From positions 62,001-126,000 of the forward strand of contig NZ_JAHLPM010000010.1 of the NCBI RefSeq assembly GCF_018917865.1: 64,000 nt of DNA, read 5' to 3'. The stretch is from Tissierella simiarum. GTDB lineage: Bacteria; Bacillota; Clostridia; Tissierellales; Tissierellaceae. Shown here piece by piece: positions 37,089 through 47,098 of this stretch. The position numbers were made by a program, and so were the translations under genes. Under the pieces are notes generated by a model. It saw only the letters and a program-made list of their open reading frames with translations. It was not told the origin of the DNA and did no database searches. Positions within the stretch are counted from its first letter, which is position 1, and each line of letters begins with the position of its first letter.

Positions 37089-38195
37089 TTAAATATCTAG
37101 TTTATTTAAAATCTTCTCTACTGTTTCCCTATTCTCAAAAAGTGCACAACCGCCCTTATGCTCTTTCAGTAATCCATGAATACTTCTTATTTCTCTTAAT
37201 ATAGGGGAGCTTAAAGCCTCTTTAAGAGTCATATCTTTTAAATTAACATCAGAATAAGGTGCAAAAGGACATGCTTCTATTGATCCCATAGAATTAATAT
37301 GGACAAATCCTCTTCCTGATGCTAAACATCCCCCAAATTTTTCTTCATCCCCAGGAAATGCTATAAATATTCCTTTGTATTTTTTTCTCAATTTATTCAA
37401 TCTGTTAACAAGCTCTTCTCTTTGAGTCGTAGATATTACAAGGTCTTTTGTAGAACTATCAAATGGAATATATTCAATAAAGAAAAACACTCTACATCCT
37501 TTATCAATATAAGCAGTAATAAACTCATCATTTAAAACACTTTCAAAATTCTCTATTGTAATAGTTATGGATACTCCGTAAAATATATTTTTTTCTTGAA
37601 GTAGATTAAGACTTAAAGAAGCTCTTTCAAATACACCTCTACCCCTTCTTTTATCTGTTTGATATCTATCTCCTTCAATGCTTATAACTGGTATTATATT
37701 TCTAGATGAAGAAAAAAATTCTACCCATTCTTTATTAATTAACATTCCATTTGTAAATATAGGAAAAATAATTTCTGGAAACTTTATACACTCTTTAATG
37801 ACTTTCTCTTTAGTGAGAGGTTCTCCTCCTGCTAATAATATAAATGATATACCTAGATCTCTTACTTGGGTAAAAATATCTGACCATTGGTTCTCATTAA
37901 GCTCTAATGAACAATTATGAATTTTTACTTTATCATAACAGCCTTTACATTTTAGATTACATACACTTGTAATAGAAGCTATCATAAAAGGCGGTACATG
38001 AAGTCCATTTTCTTCATGCTCCATTCTAATATTTTGCGAACTCTTTTGTTTCAATGCAATCTTTATAATATTCTTTGCTGAAGGAAAATCACTAATAGCT
38101 ATTTTTATGAAATCCTCCATAAGTAATCTTATGGATTCACTAAGGAGTTTTGTCAATATTACATTGGATTCTTCACTATAATTTACACTTTCCAT
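37089..38195 (-). CDS. Radical SAM protein with SPASM-like C-terminus
   Basis: A 368-residue enzyme. The cluster motif SVCNLKCKGCYD (C-x3-C-x2-C) is preceded by a helical N-terminal region. GGEPLTKEKV binds SAM. C-terminal cysteines in FGGCLASGRG, IEACPFAPY and KGGCALFE fit an auxiliary cluster domain. Start is the ATG at 38195 after AGGGGGACAAGG; a longer frame to 38279 lacks a site. No peptide precursor gene is seen nearby, so a maturase role is only a possibility. Confidence 0.82.
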   Translation of the reverse strand: MESVNYSEESNVILTKLLSESIRLLMEDFIKIAISDFPSAKNIIKIALKQKSSQNIRMEHEENGLHVPPFMIASITSVCNLKCKGCYDKVKIHNCSLELNENQWSDIFTQVRDLGISFILLAGGEPLTKEKVIKECIKFPEIIFPIFTNGMLINKEWVEFFSSSRNIIPVISIEGDRYQTDKRRGRGVFERASLSLNLLQEKNIFYGVSITITIENFESVLNDEFITAYIDKGCRVFFFIEYIPFDSSTKDLVISTTQREELVNRLNKLRKKYKGIFIAFPGDEEKFGGCLASGRGFVHINSMGSIEACPFAPYSDVNLKDMTLKEALSSPILREIRSIHGLLKEHKGGCALFENRETVEKILNKLDI

Positions 38196-38413
38196 CCTTG
38201 TCCCCCTTAAACCATTATTTTCTAATACTCTTCCATAAGCTTTATCACAGACTGTTTCATATCTTTCCGTAGATCTCATGAATAAATTCGTCTAAAAAGT
38301 TCTTAATTTTTGGTTCTTAAATTGTTCTTTGTTGACAATATAATAAATTATACCACTTTAATATAGATTATAACTACAAAATCTTACTATAGCCTTAATA
38401 ATATAATTAATAT

Positions 38414-38443
38414 AAAAAAATAGCCTTAAAAGGCTATTTTTTT
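38414..38443 (-). terminator. Intrinsic terminator after the stalk-domain protein
   Basis: A7-TAGCCT stem paired with AGGCTA-T7, with a four-base loop, directly before the stop of the minus-strand gene at 38445. Confidence 0.82.
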
Positions 38444-38444
38444 A

Positions 38445-39821
38445 TTAGCTAACTGGATGTTCTCCAAAATTAGTATTTACAATATCTTTAATTTCTTTTA
38501 ATTGCAGATGTAATTCTACAGGAGATGTATAAGAATCATCTAAAGGATAATAATAAACTACTACATTTGAGCCTTTAAAGTAAATACTTACTCCTTCGGC
38601 TTCAAATTCTGTTAGACCATTTTCTTTTGCCTTCTTATCTAGCAATTCCTTTAACTTTTCTTTTGAATCTTTATCAGATTTAAAATAGTTATCAAAGGTT
38701 ATTTCATTAGTTGAGCTTAAATCAAAATTTAAACTCTTTATAATATTCTTCCCTTTACCGTCTAGTCCATCAAAAGAACCTTTGAAAAGAATACTAATCT
38801 TTTCATCACTTAGTAAACTAATTTCATAGTCTAATTCTAAATTTTTATATAAATCATTTCCTTTAATTGAATTAATAAAACTTTCAATTCCTTGATTCAA
38901 ATAATCTTCTGTTAGTTCACCTTTCATACCTTGGATTTGTGGATATCTAATAACCATTTTCTTCTTATCGTCTTTAAACTCTTTTTTAACTATTTGAAAG
39001 CTTTCTTCTTCTTTTACTACGATCTTAATAGCTGCTCCTTGAGGAGGAAGACTCATTGTCATTATTTCAGGTAATGTTACTTCAACCTTTGTACCAACTT
39101 TTAAATCATCAACTGAAATTGCCTTTCCTTCTTTATCAACTATTTGTGTATCTTCATTTACGTGTAGTAAAATTTCATCTATTCCTGTAGTAGATTCATC
39201 TCCTCCTACTAAAATAGCTTTCCTACCTCCTGTTTCTACTATTCTCTTTACAAAACCATGAAGAATTTGTTCTTTGCTACTAGAATCTTCTTTATCTGTA
39301 TTGTCATTTTTAATAATTAAATTTCCATCTTCTATTGAAACTTCATATTTTAATACTTGACTAAAGAATTCTACTGGAACAAAAGTTATACTATGATTAA
39401 GTTCTGGTGCTTCTGATAGTTTAAAAGGTGCTACTCTTGCAAAGAAATAAGAGTTTTCTCCTAGTTTCACTTTAGTCCATTGAGCACCATTTTTAAGCTC
39501 TACACTTCTTTCTTCATTATTCCAAGTAACTTCAAACCCTAATGCATCTTTAGCTATAGTTCTTAGAGGAACCATTAGTGTATCCCCTTTATAATAAGGA
39601 TTGAAACCTTTTAAATCTATCGTCTTATTACCTATTACCATTCTAGGAATCACTTGTTCTTCCTTAATTGGTTTAATATCATTATTTTCCTTTACAGAAA
39701 TCTTTTCCTGTGTAATATTCTTTTCTATTGGAATATTTGACGTTTCAGTATCTGCAAAAACAGTAGTCCCACTAATAGTAATAGATAAAGCTAAAGCACC
39801 TGTCAAAATTTGCTTTTTCAA
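38445..39821 (-). CDS. Secreted copper-amine-oxidase-N stalk protein with RsiV-like domain
   Basis: A 458-residue secreted protein. TTG at 39821 is chosen because AAAGGAG lies 8 bases before it. The signal peptide is at 1-23 (ALALSITISGTTVFA cleavage). A stalk domain (Cu_amine_oxidN1, residues about 55-160) has VPLRTIAKDALGFEVTWN and KVEL-type strands. A small OB-like region (about 185-275) follows, then a DUF3298/RsiV-type domain. It has no TM anchor, so it is probably wall-associated. Function unknown; possibly signal or lysozyme-type ligand binding. Confidence 0.8.
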   Translation of the reverse strand: MKKQILTGALALSITISGTTVFADTETSNIPIEKNITQEKISVKENNDIKPIKEEQVIPRMVIGNKTIDLKGFNPYYKGDTLMVPLRTIAKDALGFEVTWNNEERSVELKNGAQWTKVKLGENSYFFARVAPFKLSEAPELNHSITFVPVEFFSQVLKYEVSIEDGNLIIKNDNTDKEDSSSKEQILHGFVKRIVETGGRKAILVGGDESTTGIDEILLHVNEDTQIVDKEGKAISVDDLKVGTKVEVTLPEIMTMSLPPQGAAIKIVVKEEESFQIVKKEFKDDKKKMVIRYPQIQGMKGELTEDYLNQGIESFINSIKGNDLYKNLELDYEISLLSDEKISILFKGSFDGLDGKGKNIIKSLNFDLSSTNEITFDNYFKSDKDSKEKLKELLDKKAKENGLTEFEAEGVSIYFKGSNVVVYYYPLDDSYTSPVELHLQLKEIKDIVNTNFGEHPVS

Positions 39822-39996
39822 TATTACCATCTCCTTTTCCGTTTACAAAAGTTAGATATCTTCTTAATTGTTTTATAATATATTTATATACTACCATATC
39901 TTTTATAGCAGCAGGTTACAATAACATTACAAACTATTTACAAATTAGTATGAAGTTAAAAACAAATAGTTATTTTAAAATTTTTTTATAAATCAC

Positions 39997-40027
39997 TTGT
40001 TTGTGACGTTACGTCATACTATATACT
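39997..40027 (+). promoter_or_regulatory. MerR-type promoter with 19-bp spacer and central palindrome
   Basis: TTGTTT (39997-40002), a 19-base spacer and TATACT (40022-40027). Inside the spacer lies the palindrome TGACG-TTA-CGTCA (40004-40016). A 19-bp spacer with a central dyad is the classic layout for MerR activators that untwist DNA. The MerR gene starts 21 bases downstream, so the promoter is probably autoregulated. Confidence 0.72.
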
Positions 40028-40048
40028 ATAAATATGGAGGGATTCTAA

Positions 40049-40846
40049 ATGGAAGGACAACATTTACTTACAATAGGAGAACTCGCTAAAAAGATGGACA
40101 CTACAGTGCGAACTCTGCAATACTACGATAAAGAAGGTCTGCTGAAACCTTCAGCAAAAAGCCAAGGAGGTAGACGGCTTTATACAGAGAAAGATATAAT
40201 TAGACTACATCAAATCCTGTCTATGAAATATTTAGGATTTACACTCGATGAAATCAAAAATCACCTAATCTCTCTTGATACACCCCAACAAGTTATAGAG
40301 GTTTTGGAACAGCAAAAAGAAGCTGTCCAGAAACAAATCGACAATCTGACAAATGCACTTTCAGCTATCATAGCCTTGCAAAATGAAGTACGTCAAATGC
40401 AGCAAGTGGATTTTGGGAAATATGCTGATATTATATCTCTACTTCGCCTAAAAAATGAGGGATATTGGATTGTCAAACATTTTGATAATCGGCTAATGAC
40501 TCACCTGAAAGAACGATTTTCAAATTATCCCGATTTGGCACATTCACTCTTTGAGGAATGGAAAAATCTATGTGATGAAACAATTCACTTGAAAAATCAA
40601 GGTGAGATACCAGAAGGAGAAAAGGGACAAGAACTTGCTAGAAAGTGGTGGACTATGGTAATGGAGTTCACTGGTGGTGATATGAGCCTGATACCTGCCT
40701 TATTGCAGTTTAACCAAAGTAAACAGAACTGGGATAAAGAAATGCGAGAAAAACAATCTATTGTCGATGAGTTTATTGAACCAGCCATAAATTTTTACTT
40801 TCAAAATCAAGGTATTAAAATATCAGAAATGGAGGAAAATTTATGA
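40049..40846 (+). CDS. MerR-family transcriptional regulator
   Basis: A 265-residue regulator. The winged HTH at 8-75 (TIGELAKKMDTTVRTLQYYDKEGLLKP, then GGRRLYTEKDIIRLHQI) is followed by a coiled coil (about 80-125) and a TipA-like helical C-terminal domain (about 140-260) that may bind a drug-like ligand. It uses CGA, CGT and CGG arginine codons and CTG leucine codons that are rare in neighbouring genes, suggesting recent acquisition. The 4-base overlap couples it to the membrane-protein gene. Confidence 0.9.
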   Translation: MEGQHLLTIGELAKKMDTTVRTLQYYDKEGLLKPSAKSQGGRRLYTEKDIIRLHQILSMKYLGFTLDEIKNHLISLDTPQQVIEVLEQQKEAVQKQIDNLTNALSAIIALQNEVRQMQQVDFGKYADIISLLRLKNEGYWIVKHFDNRLMTHLKERFSNYPDLAHSLFEEWKNLCDETIHLKNQGEIPEGEKGQELARKWWTMVMEFTGGDMSLIPALLQFNQSKQNWDKEMREKQSIVDEFIEPAINFYFQNQGIKISEMEENL

Positions 40847-41715
40847 ATGTAACCATTCCAGTAGAGGAAAAATTTAAATTTATTATTCGAGTATCAATTA
40901 CTCATGTGGCTACCTATATCCTTTGCGGAATATTGTTTTCAGTCTTATTTGATTATCAATCATCATTGACTTTAAATGCTGCAAACTATATGCGGGACAT
41001 GAATAGCATAATTGTACAAATGGCACCTTTGTTTCAAGTTATTCGAGGGACTTTATTTGGAGTTGTATTTTTAATATTCAAGGATAGCTTTCTCGATAAA
41101 AAGCTGGGATGGCTTAGATTATGGATAATACTTCTTGTAATTGGAATTGTAAATACGCCATCAACCTCTCCGTTTTCTATCGAAGAATTTATTTATTATG
41201 TTCCTTCCCAATTATCGTGGAACTTAAAATTTGGTGGACTTGCAGAAATATTAACTCAAACACTTTTGTTTTCTTATTTGGTAACAATAAAAACGTCTCA
41301 TGGATTGATGAAATCTATAGGGAAAAATAAAAAGGCAATAATCTCTGCTGTAATTACTGGCGTTGGTTTTTCTCTTTCAGGAATTGTCCTTGCGTGGATA
41401 ATCAATGTTGATTATATGAAAGGATCAACGGATATATTTGCCTTTGTAATCATGTTCTTTGCCATAGTTACAGTATTTTTTATAACAAAATGGTACTTAA
41501 CACATAGAACCAAAACAGCAACTATTATTTATCTTTCTATCTGTTATGTTGTTATCGCTATTATTCCTACAATCTATAACTTCTCCACGAATTCACCTTT
41601 TAAGTCTTACCTATCATTGATAATTAGCGGAATACCTGTTTTTCTGATTGCATTTTATCATAGTAAGTCAATATCTAAAATGAAAAAACAATCCTTTTCT
41701 GATCCTAATCATTAG
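40843..41715 (+). CDS. Polytopic membrane protein of unknown function, MerR-coupled
   Basis: A 290-residue protein with about eight hydrophobic segments and few charged loops. I do not recognise the family. It overlaps the MerR gene by ATGA and shares its foreign-looking base use. Given the MerR partner and membrane location, a drug-resistance or stress role is possible but not shown. Confidence 0.65.
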   Translation: MNVTIPVEEKFKFIIRVSITHVATYILCGILFSVLFDYQSSLTLNAANYMRDMNSIIVQMAPLFQVIRGTLFGVVFLIFKDSFLDKKLGWLRLWIILLVIGIVNTPSTSPFSIEEFIYYVPSQLSWNLKFGGLAEILTQTLLFSYLVTIKTSHGLMKSIGKNKKAIISAVITGVGFSLSGIVLAWIINVDYMKGSTDIFAFVIMFFAIVTVFFITKWYLTHRTKTATIIYLSICYVVIAIIPTIYNFSTNSPFKSYLSLIISGIPVFLIAFYHSKSISKMKKQSFSDPNH

Positions 41716-41815
41716 GCTGCTCCAATCACAAATCAATAGACAAATTATAAACATTAAACTAGTTAACATTTTTTATTCCATATTCCCAAGATAAAAAAGA
41801 TATCACATGTAAAGC

Positions 41816-41862
41816 AAAACCGCCTAGCTTCTACTATTTATCTGCATTAATCCAGGCGGTTT
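41816..41862. terminator. Intrinsic terminator between converging operons
   Basis: AAAACCGCCT / AGGCGGTTT arms with a 28-base loop region that can pair further, followed by CTCTATTTT. It ends the MerR operon and can act on the converging ABC operon. Confidence 0.65.
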
Positions 41863-41964
41863 CTCTATTTTAATTATAAGTAGATTTCACACTATAAGTA
41901 TCTTTATTTCATCTTTTTTAATTAAGATCTTATTCCTAAATATAACGATTAATAAGTCATATTT

Positions 41965-43614
41965 TTACTCTCCTAGTTCCTCTAAAGCTATATTAAAAGA
42001 ATTTTTCCATATTACAATATTAACAATTATTAAAGCTGCTATATATATATAAGACCCATAGTTAGTCCTTATAGCTAAATAGTGAATGAGCCCCAATAGC
42101 CCTAAAGTAAAAAATGTTATTATCATAACTAAAAATCCTTGGCTTTGCTCAGCTAATTCAAAGGGCTTTGAAAAAGGCAGAGATTTATCTGTCGTTCTAA
42201 AACAGATTACCATAAACAATAATATGTTTAAAAATACTATTATTAAATCTACAATTATTTTACCTTTAAATATAATCATGAAAATTATACTTATCAAAAT
42301 ATACAAGGGTAATATAAGGTTCATTAGAGCAGCTTTTAAAGTTCCCTTAAATATAGATTTAGCATCAGTAAAGGGTACTACTCTATATATCCAAGCCCCT
42401 TTGTAGTTACCTGAATGTCCTAGGTTCATAACTATAGTTGGAATCAACAAGGCAGTAAAATATATACTAAAGTACATTTTACTAGATACTAAGCCTTCTA
42501 ATCCACCATTTCTTAATCCATTAAATAAAAATATAAATGGAAATACAATTGAAAATCCTAAAGATGGATATACCTTTAGCTTAAAAACTCTTTCATTTTT
42601 CATCATATTGGTTGCAAACCTGTAGAATACTATTTCTTCTTCACTTCTGCAAACTAACTTTGACGTAAAATCTGTTATTCTATTATTTCTACTGCCAGTT
42701 TTTCCACCACTACTATTCAGCTTTTGTAAATTTCTTTCAAAAGAAGGGGTTAATTTTACATATATTATTATTGAAATTATTGGAACTAGAAGAGCTAATA
42801 TTGAAAAAGTTATTAGATAGGTTTCACGATTATTATTTAGGATTAGCTCAAAAGGTGCTCCAAACCATATAGGAGGTATAAAGTACTGCCACCATTTTGG
42901 ATTAAATACTACATTCTTAAAGTCAACAAAATCGAATAGTCTTCCTAAAAGTTGATACCCTACTGATAATGCTATGGTTAAAGCTATCTGAACATAATTT
43001 ATTATATCTTTTAACTTTTCCCCATCGAAAAACTTTAGTACCAAGAGATACAATAAAGCTGTCAATACCACAATAAGTAAATCCATTAGAATTATTTCTG
43101 CCAAAAATATTAAAAAGAATATACCACCTTGTTTAAATAAGGATACTATAAGGGCTGGTCCTGAAAAAGAAATGGTTATAAAGAACATGTAAAATAGTAT
43201 ATGTAGTACTTTTGCCATATTTAATGTTTTGCTATCTACAGGTTTAGATAATATAATATTTTTATCTCTTATATCCAATAGTACTGATGAAAAATCGGAT
43301 ATTAGAGAAGTCATCATCATAAACATTAGTATCCCAAAGACAAAACTCATTTGATATAAATAATTATCTGCTTTTGTAACAAAGAAAACTAATATAATCC
43401 CTAACAGTAAATAAACGCCTAAAGATTTAATAAAACTATTGCTATCTTCATCTTTCTTCTTAGAAGATGAATTTCCTACTATCGTTGGAACTCTTCTTCC
43501 ATCTAAAGTAAATTTAATTTCAAGTATTCTCCTCATTACGTCATAATCTATACCTGCTTTTTCAAAGATGAATTTAAATATATCCAAAATTTTTAATACT
43601 TTAAAATCTTTCAT
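41965..43614 (-). CDS. ABC exporter membrane subunit (large ABC-2-like)
   Basis: A 549-residue membrane protein with about 12 hydrophobic segments and a cytoplasmic N-terminus (MKDFKVLKILDIFKFIFEKAG). It starts one base after the ATPase stop, so it is the partner permease. The large double-size ABC-2 layout resembles Firmicute exporters of unknown substrate. No peptidase domain is present. Confidence 0.78.
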   Translation of the reverse strand: MKDFKVLKILDIFKFIFEKAGIDYDVMRRILEIKFTLDGRRVPTIVGNSSSKKKDEDSNSFIKSLGVYLLLGIILVFFVTKADNYLYQMSFVFGILMFMMMTSLISDFSSVLLDIRDKNIILSKPVDSKTLNMAKVLHILFYMFFITISFSGPALIVSLFKQGGIFFLIFLAEIILMDLLIVVLTALLYLLVLKFFDGEKLKDIINYVQIALTIALSVGYQLLGRLFDFVDFKNVVFNPKWWQYFIPPIWFGAPFELILNNNRETYLITFSILALLVPIISIIIYVKLTPSFERNLQKLNSSGGKTGSRNNRITDFTSKLVCRSEEEIVFYRFATNMMKNERVFKLKVYPSLGFSIVFPFIFLFNGLRNGGLEGLVSSKMYFSIYFTALLIPTIVMNLGHSGNYKGAWIYRVVPFTDAKSIFKGTLKAALMNLILPLYILISIIFMIIFKGKIIVDLIIVFLNILLFMVICFRTTDKSLPFSKPFELAEQSQGFLVMIITFFTLGLLGLIHYLAIRTNYGSYIYIAALIIVNIVIWKNSFNIALEELGE

Positions 43615-43615
43615 G

Positions 43616-44404
43616 TTAATCCACCTCTTGAACTATGGATACTATTTCTTCGGCTATTTTTCTATGTTCTTTAAATCCTGTTAATTCATTAAATATTGCC
43701 TCTAAAGATCCTTCCATAGACTTATCTTTTAATTCTTCAAAGCTGCCATCTGCCACAATCATTCCATTATTTATAAGTATTATTCTACTGCTTATTTTTT
43801 CAACAACCTCCATAATATGAGAAGAATAAAATATAGTCTTACCTTTCCTAACCAGCTCAGATAAAACTTCTTTAAAAATCATTACGCTATTGGCATCGAT
43901 ACCACTTAAAGGTTCATCTAGAAATAAAACATCTGGATCATTAAGTAAGCTTGATATTATAAGTACTTTTTGTTTCATTCCCTTTGAGTAGGAGCTTATT
44001 CTTGAATCGTAGACATTGCCTATACCAAAAAGATCCATTAGCTTTTCAGCCTTTTTATCAGCTTTTTTATAATTAAGTCCATATAATTCTCCGATAAAAG
44101 TCAAATATTCTCTTGCCGATAAGTTATCATATATTTCTGCTGTTTCAGGAACATATCCTATCTTTCTCTTATATTCTACATTTCCTTTAGATATATCCTG
44201 CCCTAGAATCTTGATCTCTCCATGGTATCCTCCAATTAATCCTAGCATTATCTTAACTGTAGTACTCTTTCCGGCACCATTAGGTCCTATATATCCTATT
44301 ATTTGCCCCTCATATACATCTAAATTTATTCCTTTTAAAACCTCCTTGGTGCCAAAGCTCTTCCTTAAGTCCCTTATAGTTATTATTGGATCTCTAGATT
44401 CCAT
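43616..44404 (-). CDS. ABC transporter ATP-binding protein
   Basis: A 262-residue ATPase of the CcmA/drug-exporter class. Walker A is GPNGAGKST, the signature is SSYSKGMKQKVLI, Walker B is VLFLDEPLSGID and the switch His is in YSSHIMEV. The frame has a GTG four codons earlier that lies inside the ribosome site AGGGGTG, so the ATG at 44404 is preferred. It forms an exporter with the downstream permease. Confidence 0.93.
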   Translation of the reverse strand: MESRDPIITIRDLRKSFGTKEVLKGINLDVYEGQIIGYIGPNGAGKSTTVKIMLGLIGGYHGEIKILGQDISKGNVEYKRKIGYVPETAEIYDNLSAREYLTFIGELYGLNYKKADKKAEKLMDLFGIGNVYDSRISSYSKGMKQKVLIISSLLNDPDVLFLDEPLSGIDANSVMIFKEVLSELVRKGKTIFYSSHIMEVVEKISSRIILINNGMIVADGSFEELKDKSMEGSLEAIFNELTGFKEHRKIAEEIVSIVQEVD

Positions 44405-44583
44405 ACAATTTATCACCCCTTGCTTACATTTTTACTACATTATACCATATTTATTTTCTATAGAGTTTTATAATAAATTAACTTTTTAAATTTTCTAATG
44501 AAATTTTAATGTTTAACTAATAGTTCTTTAATTCTAATGTCCTATTATATAAATATAGAAAATAATAAATAGGAGGTATTGAA

Positions 44584-45042
44584 ATGGAAATTACTCTTGA
44601 ACAAATTGATTTACTACGAAAAAGAGCCAATGTAAGTTATAAAGAAGCTAAAGAAGCTTTAGAAAAATATAATGGTAATATAGTTGAAGCTCTTTCCTAT
44701 CTAGAAGAGCAAGATAGAATAAAACCTGAGGGAGGACAAATTAAAAATTCCCCTTTTGTTAATAGTATTAAGGATATAATATCGAAACTAAATAATATTA
44801 ACTTTGTTGTATATAAAAATGAAAAAACTGTATTAAACATTTCTTCTTTAATTGCATTAATAATTGGAGTATTCACTTTACCTTTTTCTATAGCTGCATT
44901 ACTTTTACTTGTATTAACACATCATAGAATAAGACTTGAAAAAAGTAATGGAGAAGAATGTAGTATAAATGATAAAATTGATAAAATATCTAACGATTTA
45001 ACTTCTGTTACAGATAAAGTTGTAAAGGAATTTAGAGAATAA
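44584..45042 (+). CDS. DUF4342 family protein with N-terminal UBA-like domain
   Basis: A 152-residue protein. Residues 5-43 form a UBA/TS-N-like three-helix unit (EQIDLLRKRANVSYKEAKEALEKYNGNIVEALSYLEEQ). A DUF4342 domain follows with VVYKNEKTVLNISSLIALIIGVFTLPFSIAALLLLVLTHHRIRLEK, including one or two membrane-inserting stretches. AGGAGG precedes the ATG. Function unknown; common in Firmicutes. Confidence 0.85.
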   Translation: MEITLEQIDLLRKRANVSYKEAKEALEKYNGNIVEALSYLEEQDRIKPEGGQIKNSPFVNSIKDIISKLNNINFVVYKNEKTVLNISSLIALIIGVFTLPFSIAALLLLVLTHHRIRLEKSNGEECSINDKIDKISNDLTSVTDKVVKEFRE

Positions 45043-45086
45043 TAAGAAAAGCAACCATTGAAACATTATTAAGGTAGCTTTTCTTA
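45043..45086 (+). terminator. Hairpin after the DUF4342 gene
   Basis: TAAGAAAAGCAACC / GGTAGCTTTTCTTA stem with one mismatch, beginning at the stop codon. Confidence 0.6.
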
Positions 45087-45152
45087 AAACTCATTTAGGT
45101 CAGAACGAGTTCCTTCATTAAAAAAGAAAAAGTAGAACTTTTCTATTCGTTA

Positions 45153-45190
45153 TAAATAAAGCCTGCTGAATAACCAGTAGGCTTTATTTA
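45153..45190 (+). terminator. Second terminator hairpin before the two-component operon
   Basis: AAATAAAGCCTGCT / AGTAGGCTTTATTT stem with an 8-base loop. Together with the 45043 hairpin it insulates the regulator operon that begins at 45244. Confidence 0.7.
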
Positions 45191-45243
45191 TACTGTTTGT
45201 AACCTCCTAAAAAGAGTATAATCATATTAAAGGAGGGTTTTCA

Positions 45244-45927
45244 GTGAATAAGAAAAAAATTTTAATTATAGAAGATGAAATTAAAATAGGTCGATTTCTA
45301 CAGCTAGAGCTTCAACATGAAGGATATATAGTAGATATTGAACAAGATGGAAGACAAGGATTAGAAAAAGCTTTAAATGAAGAATATGACCTTATTCTAT
45401 TAGATGTAATGCTTCCATCTTTAAATGGCATGGAGATATTAAGAAGATTAAGATTAGCTTCTCAAGTACCAGTTATTATGCTTACAGCCAAAGACGATGT
45501 AATGGATAAAGTAATGGGGTTAGATAGAGGAGCAGATGACTACATCACAAAACCTTTTGCAATAGAAGAACTATTGGCTAGAATAAGAGTAGTTTTTAAG
45601 CATAAGAGGATTGATTCTTTCAAGCCAAATATTATTCAGGTTGGGAATTTAATTCTTGATATGGATCAATACTCTTTGACCTATGATAAAAACCCTATTG
45701 ATTTAACTAAAAAAGAATTTGATTTATTAAAGTATCTTATGTTAAATAAAGGTCTGGTTCTAACAAGAGATAATATCCTTGAAAAAGTTTGGGGATATGA
45801 TTATATAGGAGACACAAATATAGTAGATGTATATATACGTTATCTTAGGAGTAAAATTGATGATAAGTATAATAAAAAGTTCATCCATACTGTCCGAGGA
45901 GTGGGGTATCAACTGAAAGATGAATAG
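45244..45927 (+). CDS. OmpR/PhoB-family response regulator
   Basis: A 227-residue DNA-binding regulator. The receiver domain has acidic EDE at 10-12, the phosphoacceptor Asp in ILLDVMLPSLNG, Thr in VIMLTAKDD and Lys in YITKPF. The winged HTH output spans residues 130-225 (LTKKEFDLLKYLMLNKGLVLTRDNILEKVWGYDY). Start is GTG after AAAGGAGGG. The end overlaps the kinase gene by 8 bases. Confidence 0.95.
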   Translation: MNKKKILIIEDEIKIGRFLQLELQHEGYIVDIEQDGRQGLEKALNEEYDLILLDVMLPSLNGMEILRRLRLASQVPVIMLTAKDDVMDKVMGLDRGADDYITKPFAIEELLARIRVVFKHKRIDSFKPNIIQVGNLILDMDQYSLTYDKNPIDLTKKEFDLLKYLMLNKGLVLTRDNILEKVWGYDYIGDTNIVDVYIRYLRSKIDDKYNKKFIHTVRGVGYQLKDE

Positions 45928-47098
45928 ATCAAACTTAAAATTAGTATTTAACCTTTTATATAAATTATTTAAAGGTATCTTGTCTATTGTAGTATATGTA
46001 ATGGAATTTTTATTTAATTTATTGAAACAAGGAATAGAAAAAATAAGTAACAGACTTAGATTTTCTATAACATTTAAGTTAACCCTTAGTTATGTATTTA
46101 TTTTTATATTAATATCTCTTATAACCAGCACCCTTGCTTTAGTAGGTTTTAGCTATTATATAGCCGATAGCTCTTACCATAATTATGTATGGGTTTTAGG
46201 TATAATTTTATTGATTTCTAATGTATTAGGTCTATTTTTAATCGTATTTATTGGGTCAAAAACTAGTAAAAAACTTCTTTCTCCAATAGATACAATGACA
46301 AAAATGGTAAAAGAAATATCCATAAATGCCCTTGATAAAAGACTAGATGTAAGAGGATCAAAGGATGAATTAAAAGACCTTGCTATAACCTTTAATGAAA
46401 CCCTTAACAGACTTCAAGAGTCTGTTGAAAAACAAAATCAATTTGTTTCCGATGCTTCTCATGAACTTAGAACTCCTATCTCAGTAATACAAGGCTATGC
46501 AAATCTTCTGGATAGATGGGGAAAAGAAGATAAAGAAGTTCTTGAAGAATCTCTTGAAGCCATTAAAAGTGAATCTGAAAATATGAAAAACCTCGTCGAA
46601 AATCTTCTTTTCCTTGCTAGAGGTGATAAGCATACTCAGAAAATAAACAAAGAAGAATTTCCTCTTAATAAACTTATAGAAGAAATTCTAACAGAAACTA
46701 AATTAATCGATGATAGTCATATAATAAGAAATGAGCAAAACGAAAATATCATTGTAAATGCAGATAAAAACCTTATAAAAGAAGCTTTAAGAATATTTTT
46801 AGATAATAGTATAAAGTATACTCCTTCTGGCGGGACTATAAGATTAAACTCTTATAAGAAAAATAATAAAGCTATTATAACTATAGAAGATACGGGCATG
46901 GGAATTTCTCAAGAACACCTTCCTCATATCTTTGATAGATTTTATAGAACTGATAAGTCAAGAACTAGAGAAAGCGGTGGAACAGGTCTTGGATTATCTA
47001 TTGCAAAATGGATTATAGATAATCACATGGGTACTATTACTGTTAATAGTAAAGTTAATATAGGAACTAAGGTCACAGTGGAGCTTCCTTTGATATAA
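45920..47098 (+). CDS. Sensor histidine kinase with HAMP domain
   Basis: A 392-residue kinase. Two TM helices (about 50-75 and 88-110) flank only a short outer loop, so it probably senses within the membrane. HAMP spans about 110-165. The phosphorylated His is in SDASHELRTPI, and the ATP-binding motifs are DNSIKYT, EDTGMGIS and GGTGLGLSIAKWI. It overlaps the OmpR partner gene. The signal is unknown, and no target operon sits next to it. Confidence 0.93.
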   Translation: MNRSNLKLVFNLLYKLFKGILSIVVYVMEFLFNLLKQGIEKISNRLRFSITFKLTLSYVFIFILISLITSTLALVGFSYYIADSSYHNYVWVLGIILLISNVLGLFLIVFIGSKTSKKLLSPIDTMTKMVKEISINALDKRLDVRGSKDELKDLAITFNETLNRLQESVEKQNQFVSDASHELRTPISVIQGYANLLDRWGKEDKEVLEESLEAIKSESENMKNLVENLLFLARGDKHTQKINKEEFPLNKLIEEILTETKLIDDSHIIRNEQNENIIVNADKNLIKEALRIFLDNSIKYTPSGGTIRLNSYKKNNKAIITIEDTGMGISQEHLPHIFDRFYRTDKSRTRESGGTGLGLSIAKWIIDNHMGTITVNSKVNIGTKVTVELPLI

